This document shows, piece after piece, positions 1-31,818 of a stretch of 64,000 nt of DNA. This DNA is from Axinella damicornis (taxonomy: Eukaryota; Porifera; Demospongiae; Axinellida; Axinellidae): the NCBI GenBank assembly GCA_963931865.1, contig OZ007505.1, forward strand, positions 7,685,415 through 7,749,414. The letters are read 5' to 3'. A program made the translations under genes and the position numbers. The notes under the pieces were generated by a model. It was given only the letters and a program-made list of their open reading frames with translations. It was not told the DNA's origin and searched no databases. Each line of letters begins with the position of its first letter. The first letter of the stretch is position 1.

Positions 1-1
1 T

Positions 2-3000
2 GGTGGTGGAATTATTGTTGCAGGGAACCGTGGCAATTCTGTCATGACTTTTAATGGTAACAGCATTTTCAAGAACAACTCAGCTGAATATGGTGGTGGA
101 CTTTTAGTACAGAAAACCATTGTAAACTTCAATGGAGACAGTAATTTTGGAAGTAACTCAGCTGCAGGAGGTGGAGGAATGTATGCATCGTACAATGCTC
201 TCGTGAATTTCCGTGGTAACAGTATTTTCAGGAACAACTCAGCTAAATATGGTGGAGGAATTTCTGCCTGGAGCAGTACTCTATACTTCAGTGGTAGCAG
301 TACATTTGCAAACAACTCGGCTGCACGTTATGGTGGAGGAATTGATGTGTCATACAACGTTTTCATCACTTTCGTCAGTAACATTATTTTCGGGAACAAC
401 AATGCAGGTGTGGCTGGTGGGGGAATTTTTACATTTCAGAACAACACTCTAAGCTTCACTGGTAACGTTAATTTCACACACAACTCAGCTTTAAATGGTG
501 GAGGTGTAAGTTTAATGTCAAGTGCTTTGAAATTCACTGGTATTTGTATTTTCACAAACAACTCAGTGATTCATGGAAGAGCAGTGTACACGGAAGACAG
601 TGTATTAAGTTTTCAAGGACATAACTATTTTTGTGGCAACTCAGCACAGTACTCTGCTGGAGGTGTTTATTCTAAGAACAGCAATCTCACGTTCAACGGA
701 AGCACCAGTTTCAACTCAAACTCAGGACGGTTACTAGGTGGAGGGATCTACGGATTTGGAACATTATTCTACCTCACTGGAAACTGCAGCTTCATAGCAA
801 ACACTGCTGCAAGGGGTGGGGGAGAGTATCTGGTAAATTCATTCAATATCCTCTCTCTGGATGCATCTGTTACTATGGATAGTAACAACGCAACAGAATA
901 TGGAGGAGCAGTGTATGTGGAGGATTCTGATCCTGTTTCCTACTGTTCTCATCTAAGTTTATATCTGGAAAGGTGCCTCTTTCAGGTTGATGGATCCTTT
1001 CGTATTTCAAGGGAGAATCTCGCTCAGTTAAATCCGACCTTCTTTTATCAGGCAGCTCTTCATGAGATTTTGCAATTGAACGACTCCACTATCCATACAG
1101 TCAGGGAATTGCTCAACATCAGCATACACTTTCACAACAACTATGCACAGAAAGCTGGCAGTGCAGTGTATGGTGGTTCTATAGACAATTGTGTCATTGA
1201 ATTGGGAGTTTACATTACACTGATTTCATGGCGGGGAGTTTTTAGGTTTAACTGGCATGTACCAAATTTGGAACTGGAACCAAACAGCATTTCTTCTGAT
1301 CCATTTCAAGTCTGTCTATGTAAAGATGGGAGAATAAACTGCAACACTTCGGAATTGGACAGGCAAATGCAAGTGTATCCAGGTCAGCTGCTCAAACTTC
1401 CTGTGGTTGCAACTGGACAGAGAGATGGAATTGTTCCGGCAGTGGTTCGAGCATTATTCAATGCCACACACAAGAATGTTACATTAGCACCATTTCAAGA
1501 TACCCAAAATGCACTACATAGCTGCACTGAACTTTACTACCAAGTGTATTCATCATCTTCCAACAACAGTGGTACATTAGTACTGTATGCAGATGGACCG
1601 TGTTCTACTGATGGAAAGACCCTAGACATCTCCTTAGAGTTTCTTGACTGTCCACCTGGGTTTAGCTTGAATCCATCTGAGGGGACCTGTGAGTGTGAAC
1701 CAAGGCTTCAGAAGTACACCACCAGATGTAATGTGACAGAAAGAACACTACAGCGCAGTGGAGTGTTCTGGGTAGGATATGACGACCGCTCTGAGGGACT
1801 AATTCTCCACCCACACTGCCCGTTTGATTACTGCATATCAGCCAACATCAAATTCACTCTCAATGATACTGATAAACAATGTGAAAATAATAGATCTGGT
1901 CTCTTATGTGGAGGGTGTAAATCAGGTCTTAGCCTCATGCTTGGTAGCTCCAAATGCTTGCAGTGCTCAGACAATCATATATTTCTGCTTATTCCATTTG
2001 CCCTGGCTGGGATTGCTTTAATCCTCTTGCTGTTCATTCTCAAGTTAACAGTTGCTGCTGGAACCATTAATGGTCTGATCTTCTATGCTAACATTGTTGC
2101 AGTCAATCGTTCAATCTTCTTCCCACCCAATGAAACCAACATTCTGACAGTGTTCATAGCCTGGCTTAATTAATCTTGACTTGGGTATTGAGACTTGTTT
2201 CTTTGATGGGTTGGATGCATACGTTAAAACATGGCTACAGTTTGTCTTTCCTCTGTATGTATGGAGCTTAGTGGGCCTGATAATAGTAGGTAGTGAATAC
2301 TCCTCAAGGGGTTTACAAGAGTTTTCAGCTCCAATCCAGTTGCAGTTCTGGCAACGCTTTTCCTCCTTTCCTACGCAAAGCTCCTTCGTACCATCATTGC
2401 CGTGTTGTATTTCACCTTTCTGGACTATCCTGATGAGGTACGTGTTGCTGTGTGGCAGTACAATGGGAACATCCGGTATATTCATGGCAAGCACATTGCC
2501 CTTTTTGTTGTAGCTTTGCTAACATTTCTGGTCCTCTTTCTTCCTTACACCATCCTCCTCACTGTGGGACAGTGGCTTCAAGCAAAGTCCGATCGAAGGT
2601 TCTTCCGTTGGATTAACAATTCCAGAATAAAGCCATTCTTTGATGCTTACCAAGCACCATACAGAGATCAACATCGTTATTGGACTGGACTGATGCTTTG
2701 CCTCCGCTGTGTTCTCTTTACTGTGCTTGTTTTGCTATCTCTTGTGTCTGCTGATCCCAGGCATAATCTCCTGGCAATTGAAGCTGTAGTTATTGGACTT
2801 CTCACATTATTCCACTTCACTGGTTTGATATACAAGAAGTTGTGCCTTGAGGTCCTCGAAGCATCTTTCATTCTCAATCTAGGTGTACTCGCTGCAGCCA
2901 CTTACTCTGTGAGGCTTGCTGAATCACCAGAAAGCCAGGCAGCTGTTACCTATACCTCAGTTGGTGTAGCCTTTGCTACCTTTGTAGGGGTCATAGTCTA

Positions 3001-3262
3001 CCACACATACCAGAAAGTGTGGCCCATACTGCAGCAAAGACTTCACAAGTTACACCATTGCAAGGCGCATGAGATTGAGAGATTTGATGAAGCAGCAGAT
3101 ATTGACAGCAAAGAAATTCCAACTGCTCCCACCATGACCATTGTTGAATGCCCAAGTCCAGAGCCACTTGGGCTGGAAGCCCGACCTTTGATTGCTCCCA
3201 CAAACTTCACTGAACTTCGAGAACCACTCAACTTGATTGATGCTAGTATCACTGAGACATGA
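2..3262 (+). CDS. Pmp-repeat, cysteine-rich multi-pass membrane protein (5' partial, two frameshifts)
   Basis: The frame is open from base 2, so the start lies outside the window. The first ~300 residues are about ten repeats with cores such as NNSAxYGGG, the pattern of chlamydial polymorphic-membrane-protein repeats that fold as a right-handed beta helix. A cysteine-rich region follows (CPPGFSLNP..GTCEC, GLLCGGCKSG), then about seven or eight hydrophobic segments to a stop at 3262. Such repeat-plus-membrane proteins are, from memory, common and unnamed in sponge gene sets; a surface role is inference only. The reading frame breaks twice: a 4-base TAAT duplication near 2172 creates a stop after IAWLN, and one base seems lost in the G/T run near 2311. 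Coding similarity continues without a gap through both points and stays open to 3262. This is either a recent pseudogene or two assembly errors. An intron is unlikely because it would remove conserved-looking membrane sequence. Confidence 0.8.
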
Positions 3263-4026
3263 CACATCCACGATTGTACATTTTCCCACAATAGCTAGTG
3301 TGTGGCTGTATATAGGATTGTCATACTATGGATAGTTCTAGTGTGCTAGCATAATGATAACTAGCTAGTGCATGCCTGCAAAGCAGACTTAAAAGTTACC
3401 TTCAAGTCAATTGCAATGAAATTAACTAGTTCTGTGGTGCATCTCATCTTCCCAATGTTTTGGTTAGCTAACCCTTTAGGCCCCAATGACCATGAAATTC
3501 CATGCGCATTTCAAATCCCATGAAATTCCATAAGCATTTCCATAGCACTTAATGAGCATTTCATAGCCCATGAAATTCTGTGAACACAGTTCTGAAAATA
3601 CATGCTCTGCACTGTAGCTTTCAATAAAGCAAAGCCATGCCTCCATAATGGTTACGGTCATAATAGGAAACAGGCTTGACGTTTTACAATAGTATCATAC
3701 TGACAGGATCGCAGATCGTAGATAGCCAAGAGCCAATTTGCAGATAAAGTGCGCAAAGACACAAGACTCTGCTAAGTGATGTTGGTTTGTGTGTAAACGT
3801 AAAGTAGCTCAAGAGCTGCTTCAGTTAAGGTATGCTTGACTATGAAAAAGATGATGAAATCTGACCTTATCAGTGTTTTATTGTTTCTCTGTTATTAGAT
3901 ATAGCTAACTCTATCTGTAGCTTTGGTTTGTGGGTTTGCAACTTCACCGGTGAAATACATCACTACCCTGTTCTCTGTTCTTTGGTTCAATAATACACAG
4001 ATGCGGAAGAGCAGAAAAAAAGCGGG
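3263..4026. other. Gene-free stretch after the Pmp-type gene
   Basis: No protein with recognisable similarity is encoded here. It probably holds the 3' UTR of the upstream gene, followed by low-complexity AT-rich sequence. Around 3490-3560 a short word (CCATGAAATTCC and variants) recurs several times as a weak local tandem repeat. Confidence 0.5.
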
Positions 4027-4403
4027 GAAGGTGTCTCCTGATGAAATCGTTCAGGGACACCAGCATGCATGGCTTCATGTGAGACTATAGAGTGTACCAA
4101 GAGCGCATGATGACATCGGTTATCATGGGCTCTTGAGTGTACACAAGGAAAATGGTCATTTCATCAGTTAGCTACCAGGTATTTACTGTGACATGTATAT
4201 CTATGACCGCATTTGTCACCCTCATTTAAATTTTGAAGGGTCGTGATGATGAGCTTTGGACAGTCTAGTGTACAAGACAAGACAAGACAAGCCATCAACA
4301 TTGCTACAGGTAGCTAAGTTCCTCACATACCTCAGAGGAAGCTAATATACGTGGCTTCAGCATTGCTGCATGGGCAGACAAATCTCAAGAATAGGAAACC
4401 ACT
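4027..4403 (-). pseudogene. Decayed copy of RASA1 GAP exons 21-22
   Basis: On the minus strand, 4403-4332 reads SGFLFLRFVCPC and then drifts, and 4080-4027 reads VSLNDFIRRHLP. Both match exons 21 (10966-10899) and 22 (10596-10430) of the RasGAP gene in this window, in the same order and orientation. The intron word CATCAACATTGCTAC (4295-4309 and 10702-10716) is shared too. So this is a segmental duplicate, not a retrocopy. The copy lacks the rest of the gene, has indels and an early stop, and carries a small palindromic element at 4098-4135. It lies downstream of the 3' end of the functional gene. Confidence 0.75.
4098..4135. mobile_element. Small palindromic element, CAAGAGCG family
   Basis: The ends are CAAGAGC and GCTCTTG in inverted orientation, with GTGTAC directly repeated on both sides (4092-4097 and 4137-4142). 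It shares its first 17 bases with the larger palindrome at 10280-10370. No coding capacity. Confidence 0.55.
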
Positions 4404-6404
4404 AGCCTCGTTCCCAGTCCCACACCCAGCTTTTCGTCGCTTTATCGTACTACTAGCGACAAAAAGCTTGGCGTGGGACTGGGGACTGCATCCTCCCTGA
4501 TCCCACCCCCCTGCTCTCCCCTGGCCCCACCCCCATGCTCCCTCCTTGGCCCCACCCACATGCCACCCACATGCCCCCCCCCGTCACTTTCTCATTACTC
4601 TTTAGAAGGGGAAGACCAAGGAAGGAATGACGGATACTGTGGAGATATGGCTACGGAGATGCTAAAGAGTGTGGAAGGAGGTGAGGATAGAACCTCTTAT
4701 ATGTGGGTAGTTAGGATTGCATGGATGAGGTTCCTATATAAAACCAAGGATGAGGGGTAGGTCCACAACAGGAAGGTAGGTGTAGCTATTGAGCAACTTG
4801 GTGCCTGAGTATATCTTCGATGTACATTCTCTTTGCTCTGAGTCGTTTTCAAATTCAAAAGACAACGGATTTCATATATACGTACGTACACAGTCATGAT
4901 GTAGTCTTGTTGCCAGTTAATTGAAGCGCTTCAACCAGGATCAAGATTTTTGATCCTCAAAATTGTCCTTGATTGCTCGATTGTTCTCTTCTGAAGCGCT
5001 TGATTGCTCAAATTGCAGGGGTTCAAGGGCCACACCTCCTTTGTAGGTGTGAAAAGTGGTTGATCTGCTGATCTAGTGCATTACTTCCTGTGGTTTTGAA
5101 CTCAAACCTGAGTTTCCTGTGTGTATAAATATATTATTTCAAACCAACAAATCCGAGTATATGTAGGGTTGATTTCAGACCCTCCCTGTGTGCATGTGTA
5201 CGAGGGCCTGGCTTAAATTCACCATACTAAGTGTGGTACTTTGTATATATAGTGCGCCCAAGGATGATATGATATATACGTTGCGACATTACTTTGAAAC
5301 AGTGGTATATCGATTGCTGGCTGAGCTGCATGGCCATTGCAACTCTGCTTTAGACACATGGATTTAGTCACTATCAGGCAATAATTATGTCAACCACCAC
5401 TGAAGCAACTCAGTTTGGACGCCCCTATATATAGGAGATAAAACTGTAAGAACTGCTTGGGAAACGATCATGGCCACAAGGCTAGCCTTTCTGACACCTC
5501 ACCTTGCTAATAAATGACAATAGTACTCTTAGCAAGGTGTGTTCTAATTACACATCATACAAGTAGCTTCACTCGCACAGCTACTGCCCCCTCCTCCACA
5601 TGCATAATTATGTGAGCAATCCGGCATGCACCGGGCAACTCTCTGTACAGAGCTGCTGCTCCCCGAATGCGTCCATGTCAGCTGCTGCTCCAGATTGCAT
5701 CCGTTTCAACTGCTGGTCCCCGATTGTGTCCACTACCCTTGCCTAAATGTCTCGAGCATTGGAGGTTGGAGGGTGCATGTAAAAAGTATGAAGGTCGGGT
5801 GCGCGTCACTATAGTCTAGCCCTGCCCCCTGAATCCCATGGACTTCCGACACACACGCACTTAAAATCTTAATGTATTGATTTCACATCACTAATTTGAA
5901 TTCCTATTATTGTGTTACATTTTGAGCAACCCATAATCAACCGTGTTACTATCCCTCAGTGTGTGTGTATTGTGGTGCTTGTGTTTGTGTGTCTGTGTGT
6001 GTGGGTGCACATGTGCATGCATGTGTGTGTATTGTGGTGCATATGTGTGCATGTACGTGTGCACGTGGACGTGTGAAGATTTGTTCACAGTGCCAGTTTG
6101 TGAAGGGAGTGAGAGATATATTGGTAGCGGCCAGATGATTGTACTCTCTTGCGTACTGATCATTAGCTAACTCTCATAGAGTGGCTTCTCTTCTCCACAC
6201 AGAGCTCAGAACTCTCTTGTGCTGGCCGCCATGGTCCCCCATCCCACATATGGTGACAGGTACGTACTCCTCCCATTCCCTCAGGATGCTGTATAGAGGA
6301 ATGTACCTGGTCCATAAAACTCTCCAAGGTTTATAGCATGCGTTATTGCACACCCAATGTAGGTTACACCTCCTGCCACCAGTACATCGTAAGTAATACC
6401 TGGT
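4404..6404. other. Gene-free stretch
   Basis: No supportable coding region. A short copy of the TAGCCTCGTTCCCAG inverted-repeat family sits at about 4407-4483, followed by C-rich sequence (4490-4580). A TG-rich patch lies at 5958-6065. The open frames here are low-complexity translations. Confidence 0.5.
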
Positions 6405-6565
6405 CCAGTTTGCAGTGCATTACATGCAGGTTTTAATGCACGAGGGCAATCTAATTAACGGTTGAGGGCAAGATAATGCACTAGCCAAAGGTGAGTGCAT
6501 TATTCGCCCGAGACCGTTAACTATATAGATTGCCCGAGTGCACCCCGTAATGCACTGCGAACTGG
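6405..6565. mobile_element. Inverted-repeat element, about 160 bp
   Basis: The left arm (CCAGTTTGCAGTGCATTAC) and right arm (GTAATGCACTGCGAACTGG) are inverted copies with one mismatch. Inner arms (GGGCAATCT...AACGGT against ACCGTTAAC...AGATTGCCC) extend the palindrome towards the centre. It is non-coding and MITE-like. Its right edge is where the next element inserted. Confidence 0.6.
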
Positions 6566-6567
6566 TA

Positions 6568-6938
6568 GCTAGCCTCATTCCCAGTCCCACGCCCAGCTTT
6601 TTGTTACTTGTAGTACGATAAAGCGGGGAGGGCCTGGTACATTTCCTCACGTGAGCATGACATAATCAACAAATGGCAAAATTTTCAGAACGAGGACACT
6701 ATGTTTTACGTGTTATTCAACCATCTACACATTCAACGCTCGATGAGTATGCCCACTAGCTAGATACATGTTACCTGGTACCTTCACTCTTCTTGCTGAT
6801 CTGAGACCCACGTACGCCCACGTTCATTTAGGTCTTTCTACCCTTGACGTCACTGATGTGAGGAAATGTACCAGGCCCTCCCCGCTTTATCGTACTGCAA
6901 GCGACGAAAAGCTGGGAATGGGACTGGGAACGAGGCTA
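6568..6938. mobile_element. Mutator-like MITE, TAGCCTCGTTCCCAG family
   Basis: This is a non-autonomous element of about 370 bp. Its terminal inverted repeats begin CTAGCCTCATTCCCAGTCCC and end GGGACTGGGAACGAGGCTAG, and inner arms include TAAAGCGGGGAGGGCCTGGT. It is flanked by a direct repeat GCGAACTGGTA (6557-6567 and 6939-6949), so it inserted at the edge of the preceding element. A 9-11 bp target duplication suits Mutator-type transposition. Other copies are at 12184, 13894, 34529 and 37750. Confidence 0.75.
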
Positions 6939-8227
6939 GCGAACTGGTATCTAAAGTACTCACTGACCCGAAACAGCCGTTGGTCTTTGAAAGTGTGCAT
7001 TAAGCAATGTAATGCTCAGTCATGTGATCAATTCATCTGATTCGTTGAGGGTCACGTGAGTAGCACTAATTCAATGTACAATGAAATTGTGACAGTGTTT
7101 CTGCGATCATTAGATTCTGTCCTTGAATAGTTACCACATTGAAGCCACACCCACAGAAGCATTGAACAGTGCATGTTTATATAGTGGCCATGGCTAATAT
7201 CTTTGCAAATTACAGGCAAGCTAGGTACACAGTTTGTTAGGCAATAATATAATTTTATAGTACATAATTCATCATTCAGTCTGTGAAGCCCTGCAATCAT
7301 GACTTGTATCTTTGAAATATCTGCAGAAGCCAGCCGGCAACGCGCACGCCGGTAGGCCCTAACGCTCTCATTTGATTGGTTAACGGCATCCGTGGTCAAA
7401 TTTTGGTGGGAAATGTGCTGTGCACGTGTAGACAGTGGCCAATGGTGAGCGTGTTTCGATTTTCTTTGGTCTCCAATGGCGGTGGCCTCTTCAGCTCAGG
7501 TAGGCCCTCTGCCAAGGGCGCTCCCTCTGTTGCTATATAGTTGACTCCAAATGCTGTTCCGTACGTAGGCAAGTGGAGTGGTGCCCTGCCAGACCTCACT
7601 CGATCTGCTTCGGAATAAGTTTGGCGTCAGGAACGAGGTTGTTGCTGTAACAGTTGAGCTTGAGACGGTAGTGGTGCCCAGACCCCCACTCCACTTCTCG
7701 AAATGACTTGGGGTCTGAGAATTATTACTGTGGGCCTGCAATTGAGACTCCCATTTCTGTCTGCCTCTGGTCCACAGTCAAAGAGAGAAGAGGGAGGGCA
7801 ATGCAAATGCAGATGTCAACTCTCCTGCACAGTTCATAAGCAGCCAACTGAGCCCACAAAGTATACATGTACCTAAGCCCATGACATACTTTTTTTGTTG
7901 CTCGAGTTTTGGACATGCATTGCCAGAAGTGATATTATAACATGAAAGTCTCATGTCAACTTTTGAGTAATTATTATGAAGGATAGTACGGCAGTCTGGT
8001 CAGTCTTACTGGTGCTGAGTACAGAATGGTACCAGTTCCACACTAAGTTATATAATATTATGTACAAGTACAATCACATCACATATCACTCAACAAGCTA
8101 CACATCTGAGGACAGCCAAACACAATCTTGCATGGATCCCAACCAAACGTTGATCCGAATAATTGATTAACGTTTCCATGGTAATCAAAAGCAAACCTAG
8201 GATCTTCACTGTGGTGTACAAAATGAT

Positions 8228-27661
<19,434 letters not shown>

Positions 27662-27736
27662 TTTATTTGGGAAAATTATTTAATAATAAATTTGCGTTAA
27701 TTTATTAATGACGGCAAAACGTGTCATCGTGACGTT

Positions 27737-27749
27737 TGCTGAGTCAGCA
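27737..27749. promoter_or_regulatory. Candidate Maf/AP-1 element upstream of RASA1
   Basis: TGCTGAGTCAGCA, 76 bases upstream of the RASA1 start codon, matches the full palindromic T-type Maf recognition element and contains the AP-1 core TGAGTCA. A TGACGT half-site follows at 27730-27735 and a CAGCTG E-box at 27753-27758. Function is inferred from sequence match and position only. Confidence 0.45.
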
Positions 27750-28285
27750 ATCAGCTGATCAGGCAATAACAATTTCCACTTCGACTGCATGACAGTGCAT
27801 GTAAACGACACAAAGCTGAGAAGAAGGCATGTTTATAATAATTATGCAGAACGTCCTCATAGGGCTAAGTAATCATAGGCAACAATTATTTTACCTTTGA
27901 TGTAATTATAATAATTATATGTACAGATACATGCAGACTACCATAATATTATATTATGCTAATAGGTTCTGGTTGAAGAACATGTGAACATGTTTAAATT
28001 GGTCGATACCATCAGTGCATAAGCCAGTACCGAATATTTGGTATCGGTATCGGCCATCCAAAGATCCTTCCTTTTGTGTACCCTATAGCTGCACTTTGTT
28101 GCATTGCAAAAATCAATCCATACAAAATGAATACAAACAACTGAATGGCCATAAAAAGCAGTTAAAAATTCAACCAACACTGCGTGAACAATGACATATA
28201 CAACCACTTCTAGGTACAGCTAATATACATCTGATTGTAACGTTCAAAGAGGGAGAGTGGGGTTTGGTGTAGCGCTCATATCCCC

Positions 28286-31200
28286 TCATCTCGGAAGAGG
28301 GACAATCTGGATGGGAGGGAATCACTGGAGGTCACTCCTGCACTCAAATGACTCACAGTCCAATTTCATGTACACATTGGGCAATAATAAGCATTGATTG
28401 TTTGTTTTGCAATTAGGAATGTCTCACAAGGTGTTCTAAAAGAGCTTGTAAGCTATTTGAACGCCTTGCAAGATATTAACTACTTCTCTAGTAGCTCCCC
28501 CTCTATCCTCATTCCCAGGCGCTCGGTAATTACCAAGCGCCTGGGAACGAGGCTACTCCCCCTCAATCATAAACAGAAACAGTTAGTGGCCAAAAGTTTA
28601 CAGAAGGTGATACTCACCTCTGGGGGGGCGACAGGAACCCCCAGATGCTGGTCCTTCCTCACAGTAGAGTACTTCATGTAGTACCCGAGAAGGGCCCGCA
28701 GAGAGGAGAACCAACTGTTGCTCTGCCCTGCGGTGTTGTACTGCCCGTCCTGACAGTTGATCCTGTAGTGAAACACCAACCCATCGTGGTCCAGGAAGGA
28801 GAGAACGAAGCTCCCTGGTTCACTCTCGCTGTCACGGACCAGATATGCCCCTGGTTGGCCAACCTCCTCCAGTCTTGAGGCCGCAACACGACGGTTGATC
28901 CTACCGTGGTACCACCTGGACACGAGTAATTTGCCTAATTAGGTCTAATACTGTCATTGAAACACCTACTACACTGATGTCTCAAACCCATGCTACAGTC
29001 AACACTCAAATAAGTGTGACAGTTCTCTCCTCTCCCCCTCCAACCCCTTATACCCCCTCCCCTCCTCCCCATCCTATTCCCATCCTAGACTCCTCCGCAT
29101 CCTATACCCCTCCCCTATCCTACACCCCTACACTCCCTTCCTCATCCTACAACCACATTCTACACCCACTCCCCCATCTTCCACCCCCTCAACTATCCTA
29201 CACCCCCTCAACTATCCTACACCCCCTCCCCTTCCTCAATCCTACACCCCTCCCCCTTCCTCATCCAATACCCCTCCCCTTCCTACAACCCCATCCTACA
29301 CCCCTATGCCCCCTTCCCAACCCTCTCCCCTCCCTCCCCCATCCTACACCCCCTCTCCCTTCCCTCCCCCATCCTATACCCCCTCTCCCTTCCCTCCCCA
29401 TCCTATAGTATACCCCTCTCCCCTCCCTCCCCCATCCTACACCCCCTCTCCCTTCCCTCCCCCATCCTACACCCCCTCTCCCCTCCCTCCCCCATCCTAC
29501 AACCCCATCCTACACCCTTACACCCCTACACCCCTTCCCCAACCTCTCCCCTCCCTCCCCATTCCTATACACTCCCCCCTCTCCTCCCTCCTACTTTCCC
29601 CTTACACTTGTGATGGAGAGGCAGTGATATTCAGCCGCAGCTCCACTTCATCATCATCCAGGTCCACCAGTGGAGCATCCATGTCACTGTAGTCTGACTT
29701 CCCTGCATTTAACCAAAACATGTCACTATAGTACTTCCTTGCTAGAATCAAAACAAATTAGAACGGCATTATAGAAGTTCCATACAAATTGTTCTCTACA
29801 AATGATAGGTCACTATTGAAGTTCCCCACAAATTAAAACATGAGCAGTATCTATAGCTGTCCACGTGCGCCGGTGGACGTGGACGTACTGGAACGAGACT
29901 ATAATTATATCACTATGGTCTGACTATACCATGTGTGCCAGTGGGTGTGAACGTCTGGGCACAAGACTATATATCACTATGGTCTGACTTGTCCACGTGT
30001 GCCGGTGGGCGTGAACGTCTGGGCACAAGACTATATATCACTGTGGTCTGACGTGCCTGCAAATCAAACACGAGCTATTACAAATAGTTGTGTAAATAAT
30101 CAGATCAGGTTGTGTGGGAGGACCATTGCTCAAATTACTAAGAATTATATCCCCAATTTGAAAGGGTATAGGACACAGCTGTTTCATGGTGAATTCAGTT
30201 ACACGATACCAGAACACATCATTAGTCTGGACTTGCGGAAGAGTTGCCTTGTCAAAACGTAAGCAATTTTCTGCCTCTTTGAATGTTCAACAGTACATTA
30301 TTGGCATCAGTCAAATTCTGTGCATACCTGCTGTGTGGCAAGCCACCAGGACACTACCACCCTCCTTGCAGAACTAGCCTGGCCTTCGGGTGACTGCTCA
30401 AAGAGCAGGACATGCAAACTACACCAGAAACATGGTGCTACTAAATGAAGCACCAAAAGGGTGCCCCATACAAAACAGCTTGCTTTGACAGTAGTTGGCA
30501 AATCGGATTTGTTTCAACATGCTTTATGCCACCATGTAATCACATCTTGTTTCGTAATGCCTGACGATATAAACAAGCCCAAATTGGGTTTTAATGGTGA
30601 TATTAATTTAAAGACAGTGAGCATATGAACTAGCTAGCCTCATTCCCAGGCTCTGGTTTGGGGGCATGTGAATCAGGCTATATATAAATCAGTGGACTCA
30701 CTCTTATCTCCATTAGGGACAGGGGAGGCTGATCTAGACAGACGTTTGAGCGCTGGAGAGAGGTGGGAAGGTGACTTGGGACTTTCGGAGCTGGAGGACA
30801 GGAGCCTGGACATCTGCTGATTCTCAAGCCTCAGCATTTCCAGCTGTCTGTTGAGATGTCGATTCTGCTGAGTGGCTTCTTCCAGAGCTCGTCTCAGCTT
30901 TGCAATATCCTCGTCTTTTTTCGAAGCCATTTCCGCACTCTCTGAATACTCTGGTACTTCCTTCAGCCCTGCCAGTCGGCTGCAGAGTAAGGAGGCAGAG
31001 GGTCGCTTTGAGTCCCTGTCTTTCAGACAGGTAAGAGCAAGGGGGAGGAGAGGATGATTTGCAGGGATCAAATTGATGTCTTGTTTTCGTCTTTCCACCT
31101 CCGAAATGCTGGTATCGCTTGTGCTCTTGACGCTTGGGAACTTCCCGGTCATAATTTGAATGGCAAGCACCCCGAAGGAGAAGACATCGAGCTTTTCGCT

Positions 31201-31818
31201 GTACACTGGGGGCACCTTGAAGGCCTCAGGAGGCATGAAGGAGGGACAACCTGGACATAGCGTCATTCTCTTCATGTGAGGGTTCGACATCTGTTGCGAC
31301 TCAACTAACTTTGACATGCCAAAATCGGTGACCTTTGCTCTACTGCCAGCAATCAGGAGGACATTGTTGCTGGAGAGGTCCCGATGGAGGATGCTGTTAG
31401 AGTGGAGGTAGGAGAGGGCCAGGGCTACATCGTGACTTATACCAACCTGAATATGGAAGGGAACTGGATTTTGAGAACGACCTAGGAATTTTGTCAACGA
31501 TTCATCCATCACCTCCATGAGAAGAACAAGCTGACCTGTGTCTGGGTGTAGGTAGGTGGCAAGATACTGTACAATGCATGGATGCTTAATTGCACCCAAC
31601 ACTTCACATTCTCTCTCGAATTGGTGCAGGAGGACTACATTGCCCGGGTCATTGTACACAAAGAGAGTAGGATGAAGGAGCTTGGCAGCACAAGGCAGTC
31701 CATCGCATACTGCCTTGCAGATCTTGCCGTACGATCCACTGCCTATCTCTTGGTCCTCAAAGAGCTTCACTTCATCGTAGTGGAACTCTTGCTTCGGCTT
31801 GAGCCTCAGCTGAGTCAT
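28286..31818 (-). CDS. Kinase - coiled coil - SH2 protein, first tandem copy
   Basis: Exons 31818-30702, 29702-29606, 28915-28618 and 28306-28286 fit in phase to 510 aa. Residues 15-285 are a protein kinase: glycine loop GSGSYG, lysine K46 in CAAKLL, HRDLSSNN with D147, DFG 165-167, and MPPEAF in place of APE. The HRDLSSNN loop points to a TKL-like kinase rather than a classical tyrosine kinase; substrate specificity cannot be read off. A charged coiled coil covers about 300-350, then a Ser/Pro-rich linker. The SH2 domain (406-500) starts WYHGRI and has the phosphotyrosine arginine in YLVRDS. The order resembles Dictyostelium SHK kinases (kinase then SH2), possibly by convergence. The last exon (IVPLPR-stop) is short and the least certain. 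A paralogue lies 1.1 kb upstream. Confidence 0.88.
28504..28555. mobile_element. Very short TIR element (52 bp), TAGCCTCGTTCCCAG family
   Basis: The inverted ends (TATCCTCATTCCCAGGCGCT / AGCGCCTGGGAACGAGGCTA) meet around GGTAATTACC. The 9-bp direct repeat CTCCCCCTC flanks it exactly (28495-28503 and 28556-28564). It lies in the last intron of the first kinase-SH2 gene. Confidence 0.8.
29030..29600. repeat. C-rich tandem repeat (CCCTCCCCCATCCTACAC)n
   Basis: Irregular repeats of CCCCATCCTACACCCC and CCCTCTCCCTTCCCTC, in the intron before the SH2 exon of the first kinase-SH2 gene. The proline-rich frames on the plus strand are not genes. Confidence 0.85.

Noticed and set aside
2111..2494. Minus-strand open frame opposite the Pmp-type gene
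   Set aside because: It is a shadow of the plus-strand membrane region, with no similarity of its own.
6199..6260. Possible small plus-strand exon (AQNSLVLAAMVPHP) between CACACAG and CAG/GTACGT
   Set aside because: Splice-like ends and a good ATG context, but no partner exon, no recognisable family, and TIR elements all around. Not enough to call a gene.
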